64,000 nucleotides of DNA from Inia geoffrensis (taxonomy: Eukaryota; Chordata; Mammalia; Artiodactyla; Iniidae). Made by a program: the position numbers and the translations under genes. The stretch spans positions 61,388,408 to 61,452,407 of the forward strand of contig CM070904.1 of NCBI GenBank assembly GCA_036417435.1, written 5' to 3'. Position 1 is the stretch's first letter. Every line of letters starts with the position of its first letter. This document shows positions 38,401 to 53,400 of this stretch, in pieces. A model generated the notes under the pieces. That model saw nothing but the letters and a program-made list of their open reading frames with translations, made no database searches and had not been told where the DNA came from.

Positions 38401-41400
38401 CCACTGCTTTATTCAATTTGAAAAGTAATATATGTCCAAGGTAAAATATTCAGTAATGAGAGGTATAAAGAAAACCCTTTCGGCCCTACTCCCTTAGTCC
38501 CTATTTCTACTCTTCAGAGGTAACCATGGTTAATCTATCATGTCTATATATCCTTCTGGAAATCTTACATGCATCTGTAGGAATATAATTTTGCAGTATT
38601 ACATAAATGGATACTACCCTTCACTTTTCTGCAACTCAGAATAAAATCCAAACTCCTAAGCAAGGCCTACAATGCTGTATGGTCTGGCTCCTGAAAATTT
38701 CTACAACCTCTGACCACTCTTGTCCTTGCTAACCTTGCTCTTCCTTTCTTCCTTTTTTTCAGCTTCTCAAACATACCCAGTTCTTTCCTTTTGGGGGCAC
38801 TTTGCGTTTGCTGCTCCCTCTGCCTGGGATATTGTTTTGTTGACTGGCTCCTTATCCCTCATGTCTCAGATCAAGTCATTTCCTCACAGAGGTTTTCTCT
38901 GATCATTTTATCTGAAGTAGGTTCCCTATTCCATTCACTTTATTTATTTGTTTTCCTGACATATGGCTGACGTACAATATTATATAAGTTACAGGTATAT
39001 AATGTAGTGATTCACAATTTTTAAAGGTTATACTCCATTTACAGTTATTTAAAAATATTGGCTATATTCCCTGTGCTGTGCAATACAGCCTTGTGTCTTA
39101 TTTTACCCATTCGCTTTAGAATATCATCCTACATATTTCCGTCACAGAATTATCATTATAAACAATAACCTAATTATCTGTTTATTTTCTACTCCACTCC
39201 CACCCACACACTAGAATTTAAATCAGCAAGCTTTTAAAAGCAGAGCAATGTTTCTCTTGCTTATTATTGGATCCCAAATGCCTAACATGGTGGCTGCTAT
39301 AAAATAGAAGCTCAATAAATATTTCTTGAATGATGAAATAAAAGGATGGATTTGATATTTTCACTAAATACCTTAGACAGTTTTCCATGCTAAAACATAT
39401 AACTGCACTTCATTTTTTTCAATCAGCTGAATAATATTCTATTTTATGGATACATCATAACTTAACCAATCCTCTACTAATGTTTGAAATCGCTTTCACA
39501 TGCTTCTCTTGAAATTAGTTTCTACCCCAAATTAAAATCCTATACTTCAGACTGATGCTTCTGGACAATATGGAATAATAGGGACTAGATTTACACTCTT
39601 GCATCAAACAACCAAAAAAGAGGCAAAATATATGAAACAACAGTTTGCAAGAAACTGGACTTCAGGCAACAAAAAAAGAAAACAAACACAGTCAGACCTA
39701 TGATTGCCCCAGCTTATTGCTTTGGGTTAATTTCCAGGCTACAGCATAAGGAGGAAGAATCCAGGTGGAGCCTGGCAGACTCCCTGAGATGAGGAGATGG
39801 AACTGAGAGTCCAGGGAGATCAAAGTAGCTACGGTGCTACTGTACAGGAGAGAGTACTAGAGAGGAGAGCACTGCATGGAGAGAGAACTCCAGAGATCCA
39901 CAGTATTCAGCTGAAAAATGAGCAGTGTGTACATGTGAGGAACCTACCTGAGACCAGGAAAGAACCACCTGAAAGGGTTGGAGGTGACAGTGCCAGGTGC
40001 TCATACAGGCTGGGTATCTGGTGCCTGTTCCTACCAACCAGACTGGGAAACCTCAAGATCCACGGCCATCAGGTGGAGTACTCAGAGGATCTTGCTTTAC
40101 TAGTTAGGGGATAAACTAGACTGAGCACTGTTTTAGTCCTGCCTAACAAATTTTAAAAGAAAGAGCTGAAAGGATCAAACTTTTCCCAGGGAACTTAACT
40201 GTGTTTCAGCTAAACAAATCTCAAAAATATTTATAGAAATTCAAAAATATCCAGCACCAAACAAGGTAAAATTCACAATGTCTCGCATTCAATCAAAATT
40301 AAAAGACATACATGGATGATACATAATTATAGAGAACTCAGTCAATGAAAACTAACCTCAAACTGACAAGACAGTAGCATTAGCAGACAAGGTCATTAAA
40401 TTTGAAAAAATAATGGCCAAAAAATTGCCCAGTTTGATGAAAATTATAAACCACAGATCCAAAAAACCCAACTCCAAGCAAAAGAAACATGAAGATACAT
40501 AACTACACCAAGACATACCATGATCTGATGGCTCAAAACCAATAATAGAGAAAATCTTAAAAACAGCCAGAAAAAAATATTGTGCCTCATATGATCTTTA
40601 TGCACTTCTGCACATGTGCCCTTATAAGACCACCCTACTTCATCACCTCCAATTAGGCACACATGAAAAGAGTCACAAATATTCTCTTCAAATACCCATG
40701 CTCACAAATTTCCTTAACTTTATACAAATTATTGGCTAGTAAGGAAATATTAATATTTGTGCTTGATTTATTCTGAGAACCAGTATCTCAAAAACCACTG
40801 TCATATATCCAAAAACAAACAGACCAACCAACCAACAGACAAGTTTTTTACTGGTTTGAGACTAGTTGATGACTTCCCATTTGCACCTAAGAAAGTGAGC
40901 TGATGATACATTTCAATAGCCTATTTGTGGTTGTCTTTAACTTTTATATTCAAATTGCTTAATTATAAACAACTAAACCTCTAATAGAAGTGTAAAATTA
41001 TTTTTAAAAATTTGAAAAATATACAGGATATTTAGTAAAAAGATTTTTTAAATAGTTGTCTATCTCCTATTTCACACAATCCTCTGTTCTTTCCAGCCCT
41101 TACTTCTTTGACATGTATCAATGAGTATTAAAAAAAAAAGTCTTCAATGCAGACGTAGAGAATGGACTCGAGGACGTGGGGAGTGGGAAGGGTAAGCTGG
41201 GACGAAGTGAGAGAATGGCATGGACATACATACACTACCAAATGTAAAACAGATAGCTAGTGGGAAGCAGACGCATAGCACAGGGAGATCAGCTCAGTGC
41301 TTTGTGACCCCCTAGAGGGATGGGATAGGGAGGGTGGGAGGGAGGTAGATGCAAGAGGGAAGAGATATGGGGACATATGTGTATATATAACTGATTCACT

Positions 41401-44400
41401 TTGTTATAAAGCAGAAACTAACACACCATTGTAAAGCAATTATACTCCAATAAAGATGTTAAAAAAAAAAAAGTCTTCAAAACAGACTAAAGAAGAGGAA
41501 AATAAGTAAGAGATGAAACAGGGAGTGCCGTTCACTTGATTGATTTCCTTGGTAGTAACTGTTAAGTATACAATGACAAAGAAAATACCATTTCCCAATT
41601 AAACCAATTGAAACCAATCCTAATAAGAGCAAGTTTGCTATTGGAAAAGAGACTATGTCTTCTTGAGTTTTATCAGAATCACTTTGAAACCCTTTAGTTT
41701 ACCTAATAGTTGTCACTGGACCCTAGGGGTCCACGATTCTCAGTTCGAATGAAATTTTTTCCTTTGGCTCTCCTTAGTTGGGCTGAAGTAGGCTAAAACT
41801 TTCAAATAGATTTTACTAAAATCTAAGTGAAACACAAACAAAGAACACAAGAAATGTAAAAACATTGGCATTTAGAATACAGGTCTCTGTTCAGTGGCTT
41901 CCTCCCAGGGTTCAAAGGCTCTCCTCACCCATTCAGTATAGCCTAACCTCAGGAGTACATTCAGAGCTCCTTAACTGACTTCATGTTGTCAGTACTACCA
42001 CAACTCAGGAGACATCTTGCTATTACTGCGGAGAAGACTCAAGGGAGCAGTTTCTTATCATTGTCTATCTAGGATTGTTCCTTCCCAGTCTGATCCAGGA
42101 ATTTTTTTAAAAGATGCCTTTTACCGTAACCTTCATCCTTCAGGTAAGATTCCTCCACACATCCTAACAGGAATTAGTTTCTACACTTATAGACCTAATG
42201 CTGTAAACATATCCTAATACAAAATGGAAGAGTAATACTCACATCACAGTACAAAAACGTGTTTCATTTTCCTTCCAATATTGAAGGAATTATCCACAAT
42301 CCAATATACCCCAAACAGAACAGTGAATTGAAGGGCAACAAATCCTTGGTTTTGGCTGAGTGGCCATGGGGCTTTCTTCCTTCCCACTTTCCTGGGGGCC
42401 AGCAGAAGGATAGCAGGGCCTTTAGCCAGCTAATGTCAACACTGTTCTCAGGATCCTTGGTGTGTAGATTTTGATTCTTGGTATGCCTACCTGCAAGCAC
42501 TGTTCCTAGACCCAAAGGTCCCTTGATATGTTTACTGTTACTTAGAGAAACTCAGTGCTTCTTACCCTTTCTTACACTAACCCATAAATAGAGAGCAAGG
42601 TATGGGGTATAGTGTTTTGTCTCTTGGAGTGATCTTGTCACACATGCAAGTCCTATGGAACCATTATGGGAGCTGGGAGATCCTCTGTACTGTAACTTCT
42701 CTGCTTGTAAGTTGCCTTCACTAATAAATTATGCTGTTATCAGCACTATGTATGTCATTAGTGATTTTTGTGACCATGCATCTTGTACAATTGGTGACCA
42801 ACAAATCCTGATGTCATGGATTTCTGGAAGGGGCGCACCCAGGGGTGGAGGAATTCCTTCTTGGGGTCAGTGGTAATTCACTTGGTAGAGTTTCGAATGG
42901 TCTTTGTAGCAATGCCTGAAGATGGCAGAAGCCATAAAAGTGGTATACTAAAGAGGATGACTAGTGGTGATAAGCTGACTTGAAATCCAGTTCTGTCTCT
43001 CTTCCTTACCAGCTTAGAGATTTTCATGAGCCCTGAGGTGGGGGGGGGGGGTGGTAAACTAAAAAGGGTGACAGCAGCCCCTTTAGAAGGGAAAGTGGGG
43101 CAAACTCCCACTAATACATGAGGCAACTGGCCCCTGCGTATGTGAAAAGCCTGTTATTGTGAGGCATGCTCTACAGGAACCTGAGTGGACACAACAGCGG
43201 GAGGAAATCCAGCAGTGTACAGAGTAAGAACTAGGTTCTCAACAGGTCTACTACCATACGCACTTGGAAGGATCCTTAGAGGTTTGGCGTGTTTGTTTGC
43301 ATGATGGAGGGACAGCAGTGATATTAAATGAAGCTGAGAAGGGGGAACACATGCCCCTGTTACAGAATGAGCAGTCGGGGTTGACTAATAATGCTGAGAT
43401 AGGCGTTGCCACCCTGTTTCCAAACTGAATGCTTGGTAGTGTTGGTAAAACATAGCCCCGTGATTTTCCTGACCCTTGAATGTGAGTGGGACTAGATCCG
43501 CAGAGGATGTAGCTGTTCTGAAACCCTGGCTGTGTTAGCACGATTATAAGAAAACCCAGGCCTTGAGAGAGGAAGGCCTGACAACATGTTCTTGGTGCAA
43601 AGTATGTTGAATGATCAAATCAGAACAGGTCCACCTGAGTGGACGACTGCTTTGACTTTACTCCATCACGTGTGAAGCACTGATAGAAATGAAATAGTTC
43701 TTTTAGGTCACACACGCCCCATCTCAGGGGAGGAAATGGAAAGAGGGAGCTTAGTAAGTGGTACAGGTTTCCGTACAAAAGAAAAAGAAAAAAGGAACAA
43801 AGGAAGGAGAAGATAAAAACGAATCAAAGAAAGGCTAGACTTCTGGCAGAGGCTCCCAGACACCACTAAGTGTGGTATTGCTCATAAGCAGAAGGATTAA
43901 TAAGACAGAAGTTGATGGTTGTGTAATCCTGGAGTGCGGGGAATGTGGTCCTATTCAGAAACTTGAAAGACCTACTGAGACCGTGAAAAAGATTCCCGTG
44001 AGGTAAGACACAATACTGAATGGTTCACATGCTATACTGAAGAGTTGTTAGAAGAGTGGGAGACACCAGAGAATTAGGTGGAGAAGGTCCCTGGTAAGGA
44101 ATCTCCTTCAGGGATCAGAGCTATTATTAAGCCTCACTCCCACAAACCATCTGGTAAGATCTCATGGCCTCTACACTCCTCAGAAAAGAACTCAGAGAAT
44201 AGAACTGAGGGAAATACCCTACATTAACCTGACTCTCTTGAAATGGGATTACATCAGCTCCACCTTATGAGTGTGACTCAACTCCTGAAGCCAGGTTTCT
44301 TTGTTCCCTGACCTAAGCTCTTTCAAACTTAAGGAGGACCAGGGCTGGGCTCAGTCCCCAGGGTCTCCTCCAAGGGATCACTAACCATACTCCTCGGTTC

Positions 44401-47400
44401 ATTATGCTGGAAAGGAGAACAGCCTCAAACGTTTATGGGCTTGCTAGACATGAGGAACCAACTGTCTACTGTTCCAGAATGCAACAGAGCCGTGGCAAAC
44501 ACATTTCCCTACGGGGGTTGGGGTTCTGTGTTCACTATGGCTGGAAAACCAGAATCACAATCACTGCAAAAGCTTTTGCATGAACTCATTCCTTCCTCAG
44601 GTTGCATACCTGGCATGGACAGACTGGGGTATTTAAGTCCTGCACAAGTATGCCCACGTATCAGTTGGACTTATTTTTTGTGACCTCTAGTGGTAGCTTC
44701 TATACCTGTTGGTCAGGTATGTTGCCAAAACCCAGGGCCAGGTTGTGCAACAGTGTTGCACACCTGGAGGAGAAAGGTTGCATTTCTTCTTCTTTTTTTT
44801 AAAAATAAATTTATTTATTTATCTTTGGCTGTGTTGGGTCTTCATTGCCGTGCATGGGCTTTGTCTAGTTGCGGTGAGCGGGGGCTACTCTTCGCTGTGG
44901 TAAGCGGGCTTCTCACTGCAGTGGCTTCCCTTGTTGCGGAGCATGGGCTCTAGGCACGCGGGCTTCAGTAGTTGTGACACGGGGGCTCTAGAGCGCAGGC
45001 TCAGTAGCTGTGGCGCGCGGGCTTAGTTGCTCCACGGCACGTGGGAATCTTCCCAGACCAGGGCTCGAACCCGTGTCCCCTGCATTGGCAGGCGGATTCT
45101 TAACCACTGTGCCACCAGGGAAGCCCGAGATTGCATTTCTTAAACAAGCAGAGATTCAGGTAGGGGTACTGAGCAGCCTCATTTCACAATTTAACAACCC
45201 TGTGTAGTCAGCTTTATTTGATAGTAGCGCTACAAGTATCTGTGACTAAAGTCTCTGACAAAGAGACTCTGATGACATCTGTTAGCTTTTGGATATCTGA
45301 TTTCCTCTAGCCACTGAATAATATACACCTTTTCTGGATGTGGAGTTACTGTGTCCCTTGTGTGTGCAGACAATACACATACTATTAAGACTGAAACGTA
45401 TTTGTTATATATTGGAGTTTCCAAAAATTATACAAACAATTGGGATTTTTTTCACAGCTGCTGCCATTTAACAATGGGCTTACTAATATGGTATTGGGTG
45501 GCTGATTCATGCTCCCCCTTACCCACAGGCAGTAGAGAATGCAGAAATAGCATTCTAAAAGATAGCTCCAATTGTAACCAGGCATGTTGACTGTTTTCAA
45601 TGTTGCCATTGGACTAAATCTCAGAAGCTTGAATGATGGCGGCATGATTACACGGAGAAGCTCAGAATGGTGTGATTCTGAGGCTTCATTTCAATGCTCC
45701 CGTAAGTATTAAGTGCATAGATTTAAAATTTTCACTTATCACAGGGAAATTTAAAATTGATTAACAAAAAATCATCTTTTTCAAAATTTCAAAGGATGTG
45801 GAGATTTGTGAAGTATAATATTTTACTTCTTTTTCTTTTTTAATTAATTAATTTATTTTTGGCCGCATTGGGTCTTTGCTGCTGTGCGCGGGCTTTCTCT
45901 AGCTGTGGCGAGTGGGGCCTGCTCTTCGTTTTGGTGCGCAGGCCTCTCACTGTGGTGGCTTCCCTTGCTGCAGAGCACAGGCTCTAAGAGCGCGGGCTTC
46001 AGTAGTTGAGGCACGTGGGCTCAGTAGTTGTGGCTCAGTAGTTGTGGCTCAGTAGTTGTGGCGCACAGGCTTAGCTGCTCTGCAGCATGTGGGATCTTCC
46101 TGGACCAGGGCTGGAACCCGTGTCCCCTGCATTGGCAGGTGGATTCTCAACCGCTGCGCCACCAGTGAAGCCCAATATTTTACTTCTTAAATGCCTTTTT
46201 CCCTCCTCTAATTCTGCCACCTCCGACTATGTTATCTACTATTAATGAAATTTTGTACACATTCTTTTGGGTGTACTGATAAATTTATATGCAAGTCATT
46301 TTTGGGGGGGTCTACATACTAGCTACACATTTTCCATGCAGTAAACATGATTTATATATAAATTGTAAATTTATCCAACTAATTTGTTGAAATAATTCCA
46401 ATGAATTGGAACTGCTAGAACTAAGGATATCCAAAATTTTATAGTTTTTGAGTCCAAACTAGAGTTTCCCCTACTATACAGATGGGACCTCATCAATCTT
46501 GTCCCCCAGTGTTTATGTGGGTATGTTTCCTGAAACTACAAATGTTAAATTTTCAATCATTGGTAATATGACATTTCAAAGAAATTGCTTTTCTTCTGTT
46601 ATTGTTCAGCTCAGTCATCTTCATATATGCTTAATCCTTACTAGTCACTTGTGTTACTTCATTTTCTTCTGGTTTGTTTTTGTTTTAATTTCCCTTGGTT
46701 TATTATTAATGTCTTTGTTACTGGTTTCTAAGAACTCATTTAGGACTAAGGATGTTAACCATCTGTCATGCAATGCAAATGAAATATCAGTATTATATTT
46801 TATTGCCATCAATTTACTATGGTGTTTTGTATTTTGGTTGTGTATTAAAATATAATCATGTTGTGTTTAAAAAAAATAAAAGATAGCCGCACCAACCCCT
46901 TCAACAATGACCTCTGTAAGACTTGTCTGGTCTGGCTGCCTTGGACTGTTTTTACTTTGAATACTGCTTATACCTCATAAAGGTCCTCCTACTTTTGTGA
47001 AGTTCCTGGAGTTGAAGAGCAGAAATGAGGACTCTATTTGGTATGCCAGGATCCTGAGCTTTTTAAAATTTATTTATTTAAAAAAATTTTTTTTTAAGAC
47101 TTTAATTAATTTATTTATTTTTGCTGTGTTGCGTCTTCGTTTCTGTGTGAGGGCTTTCTCTAGCTGTGGCAAGCGGGGGCCACTCTTCATCGTGGTGCAC
47201 GGGCCTCTCACTATCGCGGCCTCTCTTGTTGCGGAGCACAGGCTCCAGACGCGCAGGCTCGGTAGTTGTGGCTCACGAGCTTAGTTGCTCCGCGGCATGT
47301 GGGATCCTCCCAGACCAGGGCTTGAACCCATGTCCCCTGCATTAGCAGGCAGATTCTCAACCACTGCACCACCAGGGAAGCCCGGGATCCTGAGTTTTTA

Positions 47401-50400
47401 TACCTCAATATTCCTGTCCTTTCTTGGTACCTTTCATGATTTCAGTAGGTGGTTGGGAGGTTCCTGTTGTTCATATTACGGATGAATGGATGGATACAAA
47501 TGTAGATACTCTCCTGCTTTCCAGATGACACTCGCTAGCTATACCCACAGGAGGGTCAATTTTGATTCTCTCTTCACTCCAAACAGTTCTAAAATTTGTT
47601 ATACACTCACTCTAGAAGTGGGAGATTTCCCCACAGGCCTTATACTCATATAGGTAATCCAAGATCTGATTATCATCTCTAAGTAATATCATTATTATTT
47701 TTACTTTTATTTTTTTTGCGGTACGCGGGCCTCTCACCGCTGTGGCCTCTCCCGTTGTGGAGCACAGGCTCCAGACGTGCAGGCTCAGCGGCCATGGCCC
47801 ACGGGCCCAGCCGCTCCACGGCACGTGGGATCCTCCCAGACCGGGGCACGAACCCGCGTCCCCTGCATCGGCAGGCAGGCCGACTCCCAACCACTGCGCC
47901 ACCAGGGAAGCCCCTCTATGTGATATTATTGATCATAATGATATTATAGGGATTTTTTGAAAAGACTTGTGTATTTAAACTTTTAAATAGATGAATATTA
48001 AATTTAACTTTATTAAGTAAAGACTGTGCTTTTATAGAACTTCTAAAAAGTGATAAATGAGCAGAATATAAAAACACATATTGTTGGGTTCCCTGGTGGA
48101 GCGATGGTTAAGAATCCGCCTGCCAATGCAGGGGACCTGGGTTCGAGCCCGGGAAGATCCCACATGCCGCGGAGCAACTAAGCCCACGTGCCACAACTAC
48201 TGAGCTTGCGTTCTAGAACCCGTGTGCCACAACTACTAAGCCAGCATGCTGCAACTACTGAAACCCATGCGCCTAGAGCCCGTGCTCTAGAAGCCACCCA
48301 ATGAGAAGCCCACGCACCACAACGAAGACTAGCCCTCCGCTCGCCGCAACTAGAGAAAGCCCACGCGCAGCAACGAGGGCCCAACACAGACCAAAAAAGA
48401 AAAAGCATATTGGTAACACTGTATTAACTTTCATTACCCACTTATTTCATGGTCGTTTCTAACAGCTGGTACTTATTCATCCTTATCAGCCTTTCCTCTC
48501 AGATACAGTACTTGCCTATAATATTACATATGTACATGCTTTTGTTCTTTGTCTTCATATATGCTCTATCTTTCCAATTAGACTGTGATCTTTTTGTGGA
48601 TAGAGATAGTTTAGTTGATTCTTTTGTATTTCTACACTACTCAGTACAAGGCACGGTATAGGTGCATAGTAAACACGATTAAACAAAAGGAATCTACATC
48701 TGTTATTTATTTTATGACTTCCATAGCACTTAGAATAATACAGCAGATGCAAATTACCGAATTAATAAAAATTTTATGAGAAAATAATCTTTAAGTAAAA
48801 AATTATTCCTACCTTTCCCGTGTACTGTGCAATGAACCCAAATAATAGTATAAGGTGCAATTAATAGTTAAATATCATCTTGTAGCTCTTTTAGATTCCT
48901 TATGTGACATGATCCTTATAACAATCAAAGAATTTATACAGAGCCTATTAAAATTCTTTCGTAGAGAGGAAAAACAGAGTCTAGAGAGGTTAAGTGGTGG
49001 GGCCTGAATGGACACTGAGTTCTAACAGCTACAAATTCAATTCATGCTATCTAACTGGAGAGGCCAAACATTTAAGAAAAAAAGAAAGTCTCCTATAAGC
49101 TATTCTTATAAACCTTACAGACATTTAATTAATTATTTACTTACTTTCTTAATTAAAGCATTTTTAGGGTGCCTAGGTATATAAGGTACTATGCTTAACA
49201 CTATGGAAAATAAAAAGTTGTACATACAAGGATTATCAAATTTAAGTAAAATAAATAAATAGTATGTGGATCAATGTGCCAAGATAATGGTATAATTATT
49301 TGGTTTTCTAGGAACTCACAGATGGTAAAAATTGGTTCCACTTAAATAAGCTAGAGAAGAGTTTCAAAAGGGCTAGGATTTGAGCTGGATCAAGAAAGAC
49401 AGGCAAAATTTAGATGTCTGAAGAAAAGGCAAATTAGCATTATACCGAACAGAATTTGGCAAAGCACAGTGATGTTACAGGGGGAGGAGTACACATGTGT
49501 TGAGCAACAGTAAATAGACTGGTCTATGTACATTTATAGTGGAGAGCCAGGTAAAGATCTTTTGAGGTCAGATTTACAGAGGGCCTTGAATGCCAGGTTA
49601 CATACAGATTTATTTCAACATCTTATAGGCGATAGGGAGTCATTTGAGGTTTTGGAGTAGAGACATGATACAATGCCAGAATGCAATGGAAGGAGGGGAT
49701 TTCACAGAGAGAAGCTGAGGACAGCGGTAATAATTCAGATATATATTGAAAAAGACCTGATTTCACTAGTGTTGCAAAGAGGCTGACTTCAGGTATTTTG
49801 AAGGAAAAGTTTATGTCCTAGATAACTTCAAGTTTACATGCCCAGGTGACTAAGAATGACGTGACCCTTAATCAAATTGAGGGATATTTAATTGTTCTGG
49901 GATAGGGCTCACTTTTTTTTTTTTTTTTAAGCTTCTCAGGTGATTCTTAATACAGCTAAGGCAAAGCCACTCACCAGGACATTTCTTTATTTGCTTTTTA
50001 GCTTTACCAAGGCTCTGCACCCTCAAGTGACTCACAGCGTTGTCATTTTAAATTAGATTTCTAGGGATCATATGGTAGTTCTAGTTTTAATATTTTGAGG
50101 AACCTCCATATTATTTTCCGCTGTGGCTGCACCAATTTATATTCCCACCAACAGTGCGCAGGGGTTCCCTTTTCTCTACATCCTCCCTCACCAGCACTTG
50201 TTATTTCTTGTCTTTTTTTTTTGCAGTACGCAGGCCTCTCACTGTTGTGGCCTCTCCCTTCGCGGAGCACAGGCTCCAGACGCGCAGGCTCAGCGGCCAT
50301 GGCTCACGGGCCCAGCCACTCCGTGGCATGTGGGATCTTCCCCGACCGGGGCACGAACCCGTGTCCCCTGCATCGGCAGGCAGACTTCTCAAACCACTGC

Positions 50401-53400
50401 GCCACCAGGGAAGCCCTTCTTGTCTTTTTGATAACAGCCGTTCTGACATGTGAGAGGTGATATCTCACTGTGATTTTGATTTGTATTTCCCTAACGATTA
50501 ATGATGTTGAGTGTCTTTTCATGTACCATCTGTGTATCTTCTTTGGGAGAATGTCTTTTCAGATCTTTTGTCCATTTTTAAATCAGATTTTTTTTTTTTT
50601 TTTTTTTGCTATTGAGTTGTATAAGTTCTTTATATATTTTGGATATTAGTCCCTTATCAGATATAAAATTTGCAAATATTTGTCCCCATTCAATAGGTCG
50701 CCTTTTCATTTTGTTGAAGGTTTCCTTTGCTGTATAGAAGCTTTTTAATATGATTAGTCCCACTTATTTATTTTTATTATTTTAATTAATTAATATATTT
50801 TCCATGCTTAAAAATACTTTTATTTTTAAATATTTTAAGCAAAGAGTTAAAAAAAGAACCCACCACACTATCCTATTAAATCAACATCTACATCAATTTA
50901 AAAACAACTACTTTATATGACTTCTGTTCTAGATGTCTATGTGATTAATCAATCCCCTCTCTCCAATGGACTGTTAAATTTCTACATGGCATGGACTATG
51001 CTTTGTATATCTTTCAACTTCCTGCAGTACCTAGAAATGCCTGACATACAGTGGGTATTCCAAAAAAAAAATGTTTTGCAAGAAGTTTTTGCCTCCATGT
51101 ACCACCGTGGGGAAATAGCTATGCCCTAAAACCTGTAAGCACTGACATAACACTTTTGGCCCCATCAGAATTTAAACATTTGGAAATGTCCAGGTACAGA
51201 GTTCTAAAAAGTTCAATTCAGATGGTTTATTGAGCACGTATATGCATTATGTTACGTGCTAGTTAGTGCAACGGGAATGGAGCCAGCGAAAAAATAGTCC
51301 AAAGGTAGACTGTAGAATTGTGTGGTAATACAGAACTGAAGAAAAGAAGAAGTTTAATGGAGGAGGAGGTGATCACAAATTTCAAACATGAACAAGATTT
51401 CAAGATGAATGAGGATTATAATAAGGGTCTTAGATGGAAGCAAGTTACCTCCAGGGATACTGTTGGGATGTATGCTTGTTGGGAAGGTGAAGGAATAAAA
51501 CCACATGTTGGAAAACTTGAAAATGAGAAGGAAGAGAAAGGGAGGAGTAGTTATAAAGGATAATACAGGTGAAGACCTTTGTCTGCTAAAGAAAAAGAAT
51601 AGTTCATGTTTGACGTCAGAAAGAGTGGCAGAAGAAAACTCATGGAGAGAGAAGGAATATTTATCAGAGCAAGGGGCATTATGGGTTCAAAAGGAATGGG
51701 AATCAAGGTTTCACAATGTTTATCCATAAAGCAGGTTTGATTCTGGAAGCACAAAATATATTGAAGGAGTAACAGGGTTTTTAAAAATATGGTTCCTTAT
51801 ATTACTTTGTAACAGATTAATAGTTCCTACCTTCACCACTCTCCATGCCTTCTACAAAAATCCCCCCACATTGGGGAAGAATCCAGTACCGGCGTCTGTA
51901 ACGATCCTGGCCAAACATCATCGAACGTAAAGAGTGAGAAGCGTCAAAGAGCTTCCTTCTGTACTGACTCTGTTGCTGTTAAAAAATGATGCATATAATT
52001 AAGCTATGGATGTTAAGTGCTTTAAAAATTAATACATAAGCGACTTTACACTTATTATGCCTTTAGAGCAGATAAATTTCACTACTGGGGAAAGACAGCA
52101 AAAGAGTTAAATATTACAAGCCTGACTTCAATTTTAGTTACACTTATAAATACAGAAAGTACTTTGAGGGTAGATGGAATATTTTTGTTGCCGTGGATTA
52201 AAGAGTTAAGTTTATTTTATCAAGTATAGTACAGTAAAGCATGTCTTATACTTAATAATAAACAGTGTGACCAGGTATTTCATTAAGCCAAAGCAAATTG
52301 GCTTAATTCTATTGATTACAATATGTAGCAAATAACACTCATATATGTAATTGACCAGAGCTCTATTTGCCTATTTTTATACTCATGTTGTAAACCTAGG
52401 TAACATATGACTAAATTTTGGGATAAATTTGTGATGAATCTAACATGGCTATAGTATACAGGTATCTCATAATATCAATTTCATAATACTTTTAAAAACT
52501 CATTTTTTTTAAACAAAAAGTTCATCTAAAACTTCACTAATACTACTGAAATTCAATTTTTAATGAGAAGTTCATAAACATTTAGTTTACAAATCCAGTG
52601 CAAATAAAATCCACAAATATACTAATATAAAATAAAACATGAGCTGCCGAAATATTATCATAAAATTCGACTGAATTTTTAAAGTAATTAATTCCAAGAA
52701 ATAAAACCATGCATTTATTGGTATTTTATACTTAAAAGAAGAGCTGAAGAATAGAGGCCCTGGTGAAATTTAGTGCCATGTCTTAAGAGGCAAGTTTTTA
52801 ACCTTGGCATTCAACTTTTAAGGTTTAATTGTGAGAATGTTTCTAAAGCTCCTCATTTTAGCTAGTTACAAAAAAAGCTTGTTTTTATTTAGCAACCAGA
52901 AAAACTAATCCCATACAAGGTGGAGTTTTGAAATGCTGCAAAAAAAAAAAAAAAAAAAAAAAAGATATAAACTGTAATCTAAAAAGTGCTTACTTTACTC
53001 AGTTTTTCAATCTGTTTTTCTAGCTCTTCAACACTTGCTGCTTGGTCACCTTCATCCTATACATAACAAAATACAGTATCATTTACCTGTTTTTAAGATT
53101 TATTTATTCAGTCAATCAGCAAATATTTAATGAAAGCCTCCTTCCTATATACAAAGTACTAGGATAGGCACCATGGAAATGAGAATATCAGTATCAGTTC
53201 TTGCTCTCGATAAAGCGATAATCTGGTAGGGAGACACATAAAACATTACACTAATAAATAAAAACTGCCAAACAGCAGAAAGCTATAAGGACCTCAAGAG
53301 AGGTAGAGATTAAGAGTCATGGAGCTCAGGGAAGGGTGAGATTACTTCTACTGGGAACCTATACCAAGAGAGGCTATGTGGAAGAAGTTATGTTTTAATT

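Noticed and set aside
44435..44683. An 82-codon frame as a working protease or dUTPase gene
   Set aside because: Key catalytic triplet is changed, the frame is short and is surrounded by stops.
46019..46060. Direct repeats resembling a CRISPR array
   Set aside because: The repeat is a 14-base unit with no spacers, inside a SINE, in a vertebrate genome.
44690..50460. Open frames of 60-120 codons across the SINEs on both strands
   Set aside because: The same frames recur in every SINE copy with the same residues and follow its tRNA-derived head; they are artefacts of GC-rich SINE bodies, not genes.
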